Assembly: GCA_022113835.1 (NCBI GenBank)
Contig: JAILWY010000001.1
Span: 15,616,501 to 15,680,500 of the forward strand
Source: Atopsyche davidsoni
Taxonomy: Eukaryota > Arthropoda > Insecta > Trichoptera > Hydrobiosidae
Length of the DNA: 64,000 nucleotides
Reading direction: 5' to 3'
Made by a program: the position numbers and the translations under genes. Shown in pieces: positions 39,611 to 52,189 of this stretch. The notes under the pieces were generated by a model. That model had not been told where the DNA came from. It made no database searches and saw only the letters and a program-made list of their open reading frames with translations. Every line of letters starts with the position of its first letter. Position 1 is the stretch's first letter.

Positions 39611-39663
39611 CTCGCCTCGCCTCGCCTTGCCTCGCCCCGCCTCGCCCCGCCTCGCCTCGCCTC
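39611..39663. repeat. CTCGC pentamer repeat
   Basis: About ten CTCGC units with a few CCCGC/CTTGC changes run in tandem. Confidence 0.92.
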
Positions 39664-41089
39664 GTCGCCCGCTGCCCCGCCGGCTCCTCCGCCACTGCCA
39701 GGTGAGCCTGAGCCGCCCCCGCGCCCCGCGCCCCATCCCCGCTGGAGGAACCGTTATCGCGAATTTGATAACTCGATAAGCGGCAGTGGCGGAACCGAAA
39801 GTTAAAACATTACTAATAAGTATAGAAAATATATTTTTACAGTCATTTAATATTTTTATTGTAATTTATATCACATGAAGCAATTTAATTATATTCTAGC
39901 CCTACGATGACATTGGAGCCTGTCGATATATACAGCAGTTTGGATAGGCAGCTTTTAAAAATAAAACGTGTGTAAATATTATGATGCATGTAAATCTTTT
40001 CATTGTATAAGATTACAGTACTCTTTGCAAACAATTGCTTTACATAAATATATAAAATACTTATGTACATTGCATTCAAATAAAAGTACGTATTTATTTT
40101 GTTTAACGCGATGTCTTCGTTTCTTTGTTTTGCCATTGTAAAAGTGTTGTTCAAAATGAGTTTAAAATGAATCAAGGGGAAAGCGAATCAATTGTAAATC
40201 AAATTCGGATCGCGCAATAATAATGCGCATTGCGAGCGAACGTCGACTCGATGAATTAACGCACGCGAGGAAAATAAAAACAGTCTCTACTGTGCATTAC
40301 TTGCCGGGAAAACTGACAAGAGTATTAATGAATTGCCGATCAATCGATGCTACAATCTTCCCTGGCAATGCTTCCGATGACGAGTGATAACGACGACTAA
40401 GGGACGTAATTATTTCGGATGAAGTTTAAAAAAAAATTGAAATCGTATCAAAATACATCTCAGTAGCGCGGCGGATCCAAAACGTTTGGGCGATGCTTGA
40501 AGTTCAATTTCATTGACATTGGGTGGTTTGAAATTCCAAATACGCGGGAATCGTCCGAGCGGAAAATAAATATTTTCTCGCCCGAGACGGAAGATCCGCC
40601 GTAAACAAATAGCAATCGAAATATTGTCATCGGATGCCCGATGACGATCCTCCGCCGACGCGGGAGACGCGGCTCCGCCGTCCTCCCTCGGGGCGCAGAA
40701 CCACAAAACAAATCAAAACTCCGCCACCACGAAAAACACTGGCCGGACCAAAAACACAACCCGCACGCACTGTATTCACGGTTTTGGGCACACTTTGGTC
40801 AACCACAAGCGACAAAATGAAAATTACAGGGCGGACAGTCGCAGTCGCGCCCTGCAAGTCAATCCAATCGGAATGAAAAAAAAAAACACACAAACTTGAA
40901 CGCTTTACGTACACATTTTTTTGGATGTTTTGATCCTAAATAATCAAAATCGCGTCACCGCAGGAAGGGCACTCGCAGAAAATTAACCTAACCGAAAAAA
41001 AGCACTAACTTGAACGTTTCAGGGACACATTTTTTTAGAGACCGAGTACAAAAAAAAAACAATGCAAGGGTGGTCGGTCGCAGCGCCGC

Positions 41090-41340
41090 CACTGCCGGAC
41101 ACTCACAGTAGTAGCGCGCCGCACACATGCACGCAGACTCGCCGCGGAGGCCGCACCAACACTGCCGCGCCGCCGCCGCCGTCCCGCAGCCCCGCAGCCC
41201 CGCAGCCCCGCAGCCCCGCCGCGCCGCGCGTCACCGCCGCCGCCCCGCGCGGCACGCTTGGCGGGAACGGCGGCGCACGCGGATCATCAGCTCGATCGGT
41301 CACTCGCTATTCGGAGACGTCCCGCGACACAACTGGAGCG
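41090..41340. promoter_or_regulatory. CpG-rich island, candidate regulatory block or promoter
   Basis: About 250 bases of very GC- and CpG-rich DNA stand in AT-rich sequence. They contain an 8-bp tandem repeat (CCCGCAGC, 41183-41219) and no TATA box that I can place. Frames here are Pro/Ala/Arg low complexity on every strand, which argues against coding. An internal sd promoter or 5' UTR exon is possible but unsupported by a recognisable signal. Confidence 0.3.
41183..41219. repeat. CCCGCAGC 8-bp tandem repeat
   Basis: Four and a half units within the CpG-rich block. Confidence 0.85.
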
Positions 41341-42302
41341 GTCTCTTTTTAAATATCATCATGCAAGTTGATTTGAATGAGGCGATGGAAATCCAACATG
41401 GGAAATCACTGCGATTGTTGGGCATCATTCCCTAATCAGCCTTACGTCGAGTTACCCTCGGAGTAGCTTTTACTTCCTCGGGGATGACCGTTAGCATTAT
41501 GAAGCCCGAGTTAGTAGTGTCCTACCCTGAAGTCTGCTGATTGTTTACATTTTGTTCGCCCATTCTTATCGAGTCTTCGAGTTGCACTCCAAGTGGGCTG
41601 GGCGACCCAGAGTGAAAAATACATTTTTATTTTATTATAAAATATTATTATTTTGGAAATTGAGTATTGTAGCTGACGAAACCGAAAGGTTCAATGTGTC
41701 AACCGGTGCAAACTTACAATAATTGTGCTCATTAAAAAAATATTAATTCATCTATAATCGCAAAAGATAGATTCAGTATTGACTGAACGAGGAAAATGTC
41801 AAATTCAAAACGCATTAGTGCTTTTGCCCTGGTCGCGGATTTAAGTAAACCTTACTAGAATATTGTTACTCTGCGCATTTCCAATTAAATATTTTGATTT
41901 TGAATATTGTAAATTTCAAACACTCGTCGATAATAGATATTATCGATTTGTTTACTTATTGTAACGATAAAAACTGGCCAAACAAAATGACTTCCAGCGC
42001 GTGACGGATGCGTACATTTATGCTCCAATCGACAAGTGAAAATCCGCGCGCGGGCGATATCTGCGGCCGCGTGACGCGCAAGGACGCGCCACTGAACAGT
42101 GAACTTATTGCAAGGCGATAGGAATGCCCGGCGCCGGACTAATTATTGATAATTATCGGGAGTTTGACAGATAACTCGGCCAGCCCTGCGCCGGATCGGT
42201 CCAGCCTCGGAAAAACGATTCGCGTTTCGAGGAAAATCTCGCCAAACACGCGCTCAATGAGTTTTATTTGTCGTTGCGAATTGCAGCCGACCGGATTCTG
42301 CA

Positions 42303-42484
42303 AAGCCGGCTACACCCGCAGCGACACAGCCCGCAACCGATTTTGCGATAGATCAATAGGGCCCCCCCCTTTATTTTGGTGGTTTTTTTTTAAAGATTTT
42401 GCTGAAGTAACAAACTCAAAAGAGAAAGCCATCGGCTAGTTACAATTCGGTTGTCAGTTGTGTCGCAACGCGTGTGGAGGGCTT
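42303..42484. mobile_element. short TIR element (MITE-like)
   Basis: The left end AAGCCGGCTACACCCGCAGC and the inverse of the right end (AAGCCCTCCACACGCGTTGC) match over about 38 bases with scattered changes, continuing as GACACA...CAACCG. The centre carries CCTTTATTTTGG and CGGCTAGTTAC, the core shared with 52.95 kb. It is about 180 bp long and noncoding. The target duplication was not resolved. Confidence 0.7.
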
Positions 42485-42709
42485 AACTAAACTAAATATT
42501 TAATAATAAATAAAAGGTTAGTTTATGAACGTTTTACAATTTGCGGCAGTAAAATACAGTAAAGAAAGTCAGGTGATTTTATAGGTAAAAATCGTGCCAT
42601 TTAAATAAAACTAGCTATTACTTAAGAACAGGTTTATGTTTATCTATATAAAAATAATTATTTACGCCGACCACTTTCGACAGCACTAATCTATATATAG
42701 TTTACTTAC

Positions 42710-42801
42710 AGTATCAGCGAGTTAGTTGGAGATATTGTTTTAACCTAACTTGACGGAGATCATTCAATTTACCTGAAAAGAAGCAAACATAATTAAATTA
42801 G
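42710..42801 (-). promoter_or_regulatory. sd: candidate recursive splice site (ratchet point) of sd
   Basis: Minus strand: CTAAT branch-like motif (42797-42801), pyrimidine tract GCTTCTTTTCAG, then GTAAAT directly at 42772/42773. A strong donor GTAAGTAAAC follows after 63 bases (GT at 42709-42708). This is the arrangement of a zero-length exon defined by a downstream decoy donor. Alternatively it is a real 63-nt 5' UTR exon (42710-42772). Confidence 0.5.
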
Positions 42802-44087
42802 TAAAATTATCAAACAATAGAGTTGATTTTTTATTTAATTGTATGTTCAATAGAAAATGCATTTAAAGTATTGACCTGTAAGACATTGATGCAATTGCCA
42901 ATGGAATATGACCGAGTGGAGTTTGAAAAATGAAAAATATTTGGCCTTGCGGCTTACATTCCTAGAGCAACCAGACTTTATATCGTATTGTTATGAACAA
43001 CTACTAGATAAGTAGTGTGATATGATAACACCTGCCAGCACTCGGTTAAACATTTCACCTTAGCGCGGCAGACTGAATAAACACGCCGGTGGCTTGTCTC
43101 AGCTCGTCTATAGTATATCCGCAATTAAAATACCGAGGAAAATAAATCAAAATCGGCACGTGCTGATTTCTATAAAATTGTTAAAACAATAAACTCCGGA
43201 GGTCGCGGCCGAAGCAGAGGATAGGCACGTATTCTAGAACAACTATTAAATTATCACGTTTGATTTATAATAGTCAATAACACGAGCAGAAAACAACAAA
43301 GAAATAAATCAAATGATTATGTATACCAGAAAATTCACAAACAAACATCGAAGCAGATATAATTTTGAAACGTGTATTTGACGTAATTTTATTATAAAAT
43401 GTTAATTAATATAAACCATAAATTGCCTCTAATGTAAAATAATTACATATGTATAGTAGTACCTAGCTTATCACAAAGTCTGCTTCTCGATGTATCTCAT
43501 CATTAAAAAATATACAATTTACAGTTTTCCTTGGATTGGACTCAAAGGGGGTGCTACGAAGGGGAGTGGGGCCCGCAAAAGCAAGCTCGCATTGCATGCC
43601 CTTATTTTTAATCGATTCATTATTAAAAATATACTCATTTAAATAAACATAACTTTCGTGGTTATATTTTACAATAATTTATTGACAGGATTTATTTTAT
43701 ATTAAATGAAATTCTTATCCAAATTTTTAATTCAGATTCTACTCAAATTGAATCTGATAAAAAAATATATGAATACGCTGTAAATGTGCGGATATCGACA
43801 GTTTAAAAAATATGAATAGTTAAAACCGTGAATTTGTTGCGGATGAAAAAGATTAAAATACAAGAGATAGGAGCGCAGAGCTCCAACGGTGCACTCAGCA
43901 ATCCACAATGTGTACCGCTGGTCCAAGGTCGCCGCCATCTTTACCGCCAGATAAATTATTCATCGAAAAGAAAACGGTCCAATTTTTACTTCAAAAGCAG
44001 CTGATGCGCCGGCATCGCCCGCGTCCGGAGCGGAACTTGGGGGCGCCGGGAAGGAGCAAATGCAAGAAGTGCGCGTCGAAGTCGTGC

Positions 44088-44504
44088 TAGTGCTCCAGTA
44101 AAATTCTTCTCCTGAAAACGATGATCCGTCCAATCCTCACTTACGCCTGCCCCATCTGGGGATACATGCCGCCCGAGAGACACAAGCCTCTCCAGGTAAT
44201 CCAAAATAAAATCCTCCGCTGGGCACTGAATGCTCCGTGGTTCATCCAAAATGCCCAGCTCCACAAAGACACCAACACCAAAACGATCCAAGAGGTCATC
44301 ATCGACCTCGCACACTCCTTCCAAATCTCTACCCACTTAGTTCCAAACCCCTCAATCAACACACTCTTCGATAACAACCCCGAGGACTGCCTCTACAAAA
44401 AAGGCCAAAAGAAGGAAGGCGTTAAAGGAAAATATCTTCCTGTTCCGCCGATAAAGCCAAATACAATAGAAAAACGTGCAAGTGCCAGGAAAGACGATTT
44501 TTGA
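44088..44504 (+). mobile_element. non-LTR retrotransposon fragment, C-terminal end of reverse-transcriptase ORF
   Basis: From about 44091 an open frame reads KILLLKTMIRPILTYACPIW, then WGYMPPERHKPLQVIQNKIL, RWALNAPWFIQNAQLHKDTN, and later IQEVIIDLAHSFQ, ending at a TGA at 44502-44504. This is the conserved tail after the reverse-transcriptase domain of Jockey-type LINEs (family pattern: RPILTYACPVWG...LQ..QNK.LR...NAPWF.RN..LH.D). Everything upstream, including the catalytic domain and endonuclease, is absent, as in a typical 5'-truncated insertion; an in-frame stop at 44088-44090 marks the edge. The remaining ~135 codons are uninterrupted, so the insertion is fairly young. No poly(A) tail is obvious. 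Confidence 0.85.
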
Positions 44505-46267
44505 GCCGACGGATCCGTTAAAATTATTCGCAGGTATGGGCAGCCGTTGTTATTAGAATTACTTTCTTTTGTTGAGCCATTTTAATGAAACCCTGAAAGC
44601 CCCAATATTGCCGACGAAACTTCAAATTAAAGCGCAGCATAACACCCATAGAGATAGACGAAAAAGTACTCGTAAAACTGTCGTATTTTTTAATCCGTTG
44701 ACTAACATAACAGCTTGCTAATCAGTATTGAAGTTAACCAATCTTTCAGAATTTTGGCGCCAATATAATATATGAAAGAGGTAGACTTATTAATCATAGC
44801 TTCTATCTCTCTTACTTATTAGCTTAGCGTCCTGACAACAAAATTATCAGTGTTGATATATTTTTGGCACTGAGCCATGCGAAATGCCGTGAAGTTTAAA
44901 AAAACGTAACGATTAGGGATATTTGTATTACAAATGAGAAAACCATATTAATATCGTTTGTTATATATTGAAAATAACATCTTGCTCGTCACACAGTAAA
45001 GAAACAATGCCAATTTTTTTTAAACTATTATCATTTGTATTATACTTTTTGTAAATAATGTATTCTAACAAAAATAGTTTCAGACTTCTGAAGAATTATA
45101 CAATTCGTGACAAAAATTGCTATGTGTTATTTGACTAATTTGCTCTCTTTTTAATGATAATTTACTTCATTATGCTAATCAAATCAAAAGTTGTGTCTTA
45201 TCGCATTTGGATGAATAATTAAATACCGCGCTGTGCAACACGTGCGACGTATTTGAAAACTTGTTATTGATTGTTTATGTTGATCAGTCTTTAAGAAGTC
45301 GAACGCAACTTCTAGAAACTATTTTTGAACTTTGATAATTTTGTGAATAGTGTGCCACCAAATTACAAATAAAAAAAACTCGTTTATGACAAAAGTTATA
45401 TTGAAAAAACAAATACGAGTAAGTATAACCAAAAGGCAAAGATGCTACGGTAATTTTTTTATTGTGAGTACATTCACGTTTTATAGGATTTGGCAAAATA
45501 TGACTTTATAAAGTCCTCATTCAAAATATATGATCGTACTCTTCTAGCCACTTGGCTATTCATATATATATATTTTAATATGGTGTATTACAAATTAAGC
45601 CAGGATACTGTGGCTGAGTTGTATTAAAATCCGTTTGATCGGAAAAAAAAAATGCTAACGTCATAATTCCTAAACTCGGCAGGGTTCGGGGAAAGAAAAT
45701 GGGCTTCGGCCGAAATGAGCTCTCTTGCTGGAAGTTTGCCCGCCGCTTCTCGGTAGTTAATAAATCCACAGCTAAGCTTGCTGGCGGGAGTGTCGTAAAA
45801 ACTAGTTTCGGGAAGCAGAAATTATATTATCGAGCGATCAATTTCGAGAAAGTCGTTCGGGGTCCGAAAACAAACGTGAGTCACGGGTTTCCGCTGAAAA
45901 ATCCAAGAGCATGTACGATTTACAGAACCCACGACCGCGATGAGTGGAGGTCTACGCTTCTCGAAGCCTGAAGACTTGACTTCTGTGATGGTTTTAAAAA
46001 CTAATATGTCTTTATTCCTAAGCGGGAGACATTCGAGGGCGGGTAATCTTAGAACGAAATCTCCAGCCGAATTACTAGGCAGGGAAGTGACGGGTTTAAC
46101 GGATTACTGCAGCACAAATTGGCTTGATCTTTCTCCAACATTTACCTAATCGAATAAAAAAAAATTACAAAATACCTGCATCACTGAGATTATTTACTAA
46201 GAGGGTTTTTGGTCCTTTGAAATCTGTATTCAATTTTATAATTTTAACAGTAATAAAAAATAAAAAA

Positions 46268-46340
46268 AACCTCGGATTTGTACCCGGGACGGCATGGTTG
46301 GCAAACAAGCGCGGTTTTGAAATAACTAGTGCTTAAGGAG
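46268..46340 (-). mobile_element. tRNA-derived SINE copy
   Basis: The minus strand reads AAGCACTAG, GCGCTTGTTTGCC and CCCGGGTACAAATCCGAGG, then a T/A-rich tail. The middle resembles the 18.7 kb copy (GCACGCTTGCTTGCC). The B-box is diverged. Confidence 0.45.
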
Positions 46341-46867
46341 CTGTTACACAAGAAGCGAATGAATAAAGTATCTTTTTTTTCTATACAAATTGAATTATTT
46401 TGTATTTTATTTAAAGCAAAACGCAGATGTTGAAATTTAACTTTCATTAGATTTAAATTTTTCCAAAATATTTAACAGAAAAATTGTGTCGAATTTCAAA
46501 AGTAATTCTGTGTTTTTATTCGAGACATCTGACATAAGTCGATGTACTGAGTGCGGTTAGAGATGCAAATTATTGGTGTTTGCAAAACATAAATGTGCCG
46601 GTCGCAAACATCGACGGTTGAATGACAATATTGATACATTAGTATTAACCTTTATTGATATATATATATACGGCGGCGAGGAAGCATGCGATGCGCTGTC
46701 ACAATACTACAAAGTCTTCCCCGCATGTTGGTAGCCAACAAAAACGAATCGAGGAGATCATTAGATAGATCGATCGATAGATTAAGAATGAATAAACACT
46801 TCGAACTTTTTTTTTAACAAAGTAATCACTTTTACTTGAAATAATATAACTTTCAAAACTATTATTT

Positions 46868-46907
<40 letters not shown>
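46868..46907. repeat. compound AT/GT microsatellite
   Basis: An (AT)n run of about 20 bases passes directly into a (GT)n run of about 18 bases. Confidence 0.95.
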
Positions 46908-47269
46908 CTGCATCCCCGGAACCGTGCAGTGACTGCCCTCGCTTTGAGTTCCAGTCGGGCGAGCGCGCGCCAGTAGCCGGCGTGTCGACACAAGCGGAAA
47001 AATCATGCAAAATCTAGCCGATACCGGCAGATCGTCCGATAAGGTGTGCGCTGTAAATATTTATCAAATTCTCCGATGGCGCTATCATATCTTGAGTCAA
47101 TATTCCGTTATCGCCGATAATGTAACCTCCGACACCGGTTAATTACTCGACAACTTGTTCGATGGGTCGGCTGACTTCCCGTCTTGCAGCGCCAGCGATG
47201 CTCCTGCTTGATATTGATATTCTATGGAATTTTGTTTAAAAAATGACTAGAATAGGGGTGGATCTCAAT

Positions 47270-47400
47270 GGTGGATTTGCAGTCCATTTATTTTGGGTGT
47301 TTTTTGTAGTTTCGCCTAAGAGAACAACGCAAAAGAGGACGCTATTGGTTAGTTGCTTTGAGCGCTATACACAAATTTTGCGGTGTAACTGGCCACCGTC
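47270..47400. mobile_element. copy of a short TIR-element family (core)
   Basis: It shares TTTATTTTGGGTGTT and CGCAAAAGAGGACGCT with 33.24 kb and GCTATTGGTTAGTTGC with the 52.95 kb element. Terminal inverted repeats are not clear. Confidence 0.55.
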
Positions 47401-50400
47401 GTGCAATTGTGGGGGACAATAATGTAGTATTTTCGTCTCAGGGGTCAGGGGGAGCGTACAAGAGACAGACAGCACCGAGAGCTTATCCATGCATTACACG
47501 TTTAGAGATCTAGCATTTCGAATTACAGTTTGAATAAAGTATCGTGCCGCGAGGTGCTAAGCGGAGAACTGCTCTCCCGAGCCGTCGATGGAGAGCACGG
47601 AAGGCCGGGGGAAAGGCCAGCGATGCCTATCACCTCTCTCGAAGAGGACACTTGCCGAGCAGCGCCTGCCACACGTGCCGACACTGAGCTGCGAGCCGCG
47701 CGGTCGCTAGGAGCCGGCTGAGTCAATATTATGCAATGCGCATCGCACAATTATTATATCGCCGGCTTGCAAAATGCACCGCATTACGGAAAAGTCGACC
47801 GGTAAAAGTGAGCGGCTGTTTTAATCGTCCTGACTGATCGCGTGTCTTGGACGATTTGCCTTGGCGCGCGTAATTGGCCACTAAAAACTAGGGAGAGAAA
47901 ACATCGAATGTAAGAATCGATTCTGCGAATTAGCGCAATCGATGATAAAATATTGATTTAAAAATTTCCATATTAAATTATTTGATTCCAATTATATTGA
48001 AATTATAAATAACTACTATGCTTATTATTATAATAAAAGAAGCTTATTGCTCATATTTTCATCGAAAAATCGATGGCTGTACCATATCATCAATAGTTTG
48101 AAATCAACAACCATCCCATCACTACTGAGTGCCGAAAGCCCGTAGTCTGCAATCAGCGGCGAGGCAACCCCGCTCCCCCTCCCAACCAGCTGGCAGCTCC
48201 AGAAGACACACAGGACCTCTGTTAGTAAAACAGCTCCGGTTGAGAATCTCTACTGAGGCTTATACGGAAACACTAGTGCGGCGTGTGTAGTCGGCTTGAT
48301 TGTTTACGTCGTATTACTGTCTTGTCGCTATTAGTGCAGACGTTGTCAGAATTTAGAGTAACAAAATACTCAGTTTCTAAAGATGACTCCTGCGGACGAT
48401 CTAAGAAGTCAGAACATATGAGAATATTAAAAGAAAAATAACGCGTTATAAAATAAAAATAAAAACACTTATAAACTCATTTGAGAGTTTGCAATGTATA
48501 AAAAACGAGTTATATAGTAATGTGTGATGATATACGTACTCTAACTGTTTTAGTTTTGAAATTCTCCGAACGCTACTGATACGAATTGGTTATTTTAGTA
48601 AAAATAATATGAAATATTGATTCGAAAACCCTGTAAAACATTAGTACTTTAAAATAATAGTCTTGGAATGAGCACTCTTGGATAACAATAACCGCGAGTG
48701 TCTCAACAGCGTGGCTTCATTTCTCCCGAGTGATAATAATATAGCGTGGACCTTAAACGCGGGTATGGTATTTTAGAGAGAAACATTGAGACATTTCAAT
48801 AAGATGTGTTTATGTGCACTCGGGCGCTATTCGGGATTCACGCAAAGACATAGCTGGGAAGAACCAGACACGATTCTAGACGGTAGATTATATTAATGCA
48901 CGTTATTATTTTTATAGATCAGTCAGAGAAGGGGTTTTCCCTCGGAGCCGTTTTTTAATATTCTATTCATATTAAAAATAAACATCCATTTTCATAAAAA
49001 TATAAATAACAATACATTTAGATTAAATTACCCATATTTTTTAGATATATTTAATTTTGATCCATGCGAAGCAAATATTGATATTTGCAAAAAAAAATGG
49101 ATTGGACAAGATTTTATTGTAATAATTAAAGTAGGTACTCCTATAGCGCGCGGATTACAGACGAACTGCAGTTTACCCGGGCACCTATGGCGAGCCATGC
49201 GGTTTACCAGGACACCACCACAAGCAAATTACCTTCATTACCAACATGAACATGTACCATAAAATCTAGATGGGATAAATCTTATAATTATTACCAAGTC
49301 CAGTGCATTCTGAATCAGACAAGTACTAAAAGTAAGGTGAGTCGATATGCCTAACCTCATCCAACTTAATTTTAACCTTGCCTAAATATGCATCAAAATA
49401 CTCTATCGTTCTGCAAAACAAGGTGTCAGAAAATTTTATTTTATTTCAGAATTAAAATTCACACAGGCTTAAGGCATATCGGCTAACAGATTAAATTTTT
49501 GATTTGCAATTCATTTCTACAATTTGACCGTGGTGAATGGTGGCCAATTACAATATACAAATCAAGAAAAACTCATCAATAATTACACAGCGTGTGGTAA
49601 CTAAGAAAAGTAATTTCTGCCAAAGATATCATACATTATAATAATTACATTAATTTAAAAAGTGATGTGTCATAGTGATTACGAAACTACCATGTCAAAT
49701 CATCTGTTTGGCTCGCAGTTAACGTGTTCACCGGCCAATCATACAAAAGAACATACAATCTACAAAAGAAACAGAAAACGGGCGCGGAGTTGCTTGAAGG
49801 AACTGAGTCCGCAGGTCGCGTGGGCGGACAGGTTCCTAAAAGAAGGGCACAGGACTTCAGAGGACCACACGTGCCTACCTGTACCTTGCACACTAACAAT
49901 CCGTAAGACCTCAGATCTACGGATACGTCTTTTGAGAAGTTAGATCCTTGGCTGTAAACACAATTTATTTTGATTGGATTTAAATACTCATCGTTCAGAA
50001 AATAAAACTGAGTAATAAATAAACGGAATGGTAGTTGTTCCGGGAAGCAATCATAAAATCCGACTCACCCGGACGATATAAACCTGTCGATTATAAATAA
50101 TGATAATTTAATCTCTAATAATACGAAAATATTGACCGGTAATTATTTTTAATCAAAATCTAATTAAAGAGTGATATATTTCTTGTGCGCTTATTATGTT
50201 TATTAAGGATGTTCAGTATATAAAATTAGAAAAAAAAACTGGTTATTGATTTAAATTATCAACAAACAAAAAAATATGACTATAAAAAATATGATATCTG
50301 AATTTTCAAAGATCGTATTTTTAGTCATTGAAACATTAAAATAACATCGATTTTTGCTTATGAAATGATCATTTTCATCCTCTGAAAAATGATATACAAG

Positions 50401-50475
50401 TTTTTATGCTATTTGGTTATGTAGACTTACGCAAATACAATTGCTTACGATTTTAATTCAGTCAGATTTGCTTAC

Positions 50476-50540
50476 GTATGTAACAGATAAAGTGACGCTA
50501 TCTCCGTTATGAATACACTTACCTGAAGAATTCCACTGAA
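50476..50540 (-). promoter_or_regulatory. sd: candidate recursive splice site or 13-nt microexon of sd
   Basis: Minus strand: TTATTTTCAG, then TGGAATTCTTCAG, then GTAAGTG at the junction 50522/50523. A second donor GTAAGC lies 47 bases on (GT at 50475-50474). It can be read as a ratchet point (CAG followed at once by GTAAGT) or as a 13-nt microexon (50523-50535) between TTTTCAG and GTAAGTG. Confidence 0.42.
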
Positions 50541-52189
50541 AATAACTATGTTATCATATCATTTCATTCTTACACAAATATTGTTATAGGCTCACACAAA
50601 CATATCTTAAATAATCAAGTTTTACTTCTCAAATGGTATTCATAGTGATTCATACCGAAGCCCCCGATCAGCGAGCCGGAGAGACATCCTCGTTTGCTCG
50701 ATTATAAATTTAAATGAATTTTATACAAAACGATGACAGCATTATGGATTTCTTTATTGACATTAAAACAAGTTTTTGTTTTCATTTGTGGTGGTTTTAA
50801 AACGATGTAGTATCGCAATATATAGTGAGATTTAAAACAATAAACGATTTATTAATATTGAAAAAAATAAGTGTAAAACGAGGTGTTGTATTTAAGGTTA
50901 TTTAATTAATTCATGCCTGCCTCCTGTATAAAAGGTTGTGTTAGGTCGTTTGATTTCAAGGGTCAGTTACTCGATCAATGAAAAATTCACCCTTTCGCAC
51001 TGTATATTGAGAGTAAAAAGTATTCGTTCAGAAAGGAGGAACACGGGCGATTTTCATACTTTTTACGCTTTTATTTTGATTAATGGCACCGTATTGTGAA
51101 CAAATAAGTTATTTATTATTATTATTAAAAAAAAATTAAAACGTATCCTATCGTAATTATAAATACTTGTATTTTTTACGTAAGATGAAATACACCATGA
51201 AAAAAAACCTGTTTTATTAACAATTTATATTTTAGCCATTCTGTCTTTCTGTACAGGTGGTTTTGTTTGTATTAGAGACAGTTCATACGACACGCCATGT
51301 GCGCAGGGTTGTGCACGTATAACTTTTATATAGCAATTAAGTCAAGAAATTAACAATTTAAATTAGTAATATTTGTCGTTGACGCAAAAAATTATCATAA
51401 AAAAGAGTTTTCTGGCTAAACGTTGATTTTATTTATGTTAAGCCGGTAAGCCACAATCGTGCAAAACGATTCATTGAAATGTGACGTTATCAAATACATG
51501 AAAATTTAATACGTAGAGCTATATATATACTCGGAGATTAACGATAAATGTTTGGCTTGTCTATCTTGTCAAATCGGAAAAATTGCGATAGTTAATCATG
51601 AAGTGTCTTCGCGTCATAAATACGCATGACGAAAAAAAAACCTCGTTTTAAGATGTTTTAATTCACCTCGTACCGAGTTAAACTTTTAACAATCTTCCAC
51701 TAGCGGGGCCCCCTTAGCTTTCAGAGTGGCGAGGTAAAAACGTCTCCCGCTCGTGGGATTAACATTGAAAAGTAACTTAGTATTATACAGGTAATTTACG
51801 GTGAATTGTTTGTCTTCCGCCGCCACCGTGTTTAGTCGGGCGCGCGTCTCGGCCAGCGATAGTGAAATAGTGTGGAGTCATGAAGAGATTCTCCCGCCAG
51901 CGCAGAAATCAACGCAAAACGGCTAAGTAACATAATAACAACGCTACTAAATACTGTGTTCAAATAAAAACCAACTCTTGGCTAAAATTCGGTTACTTTT
52001 TGCTAGCAGTTTCCGATTTTCACAACTAGTAATTCAATAGATTTTTAACTCATGTATTTTGTATTTATAGTTTTATTTTGTCTGCAGAATATCTTGAAAC
52101 TATGCTTTAAAAAAGCCCTATAGTCTTTTTTTGCATTCAACGTTTTTGCGACTGCAACGACGACAATCGTCCCAAATAAATACATACAT

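Noticed and set aside
41062..41435. Overlapping open frames of about 100 codons on both strands
   Set aside because: They are Pro/Ala/Arg low complexity produced by CpG-rich repeats, open on both strands, with no family resemblance.
43986..44377. Minus-strand frames over the retrotransposon fragment
   Set aside because: They lie antisense to the recognised reverse-transcriptase tail and show no family motif.
45699..46149. Two plus-strand frames of 69-90 codons
   Set aside because: No recognisable domain, overlapping different frames, and no splice or polyadenylation signals that single one out.
49662..49943. Three overlapping frames of 60-93 codons (two plus, one minus)
   Set aside because: No frame resembles a known family and none has supporting splice signals; codon-like composition comes from a GC patch.
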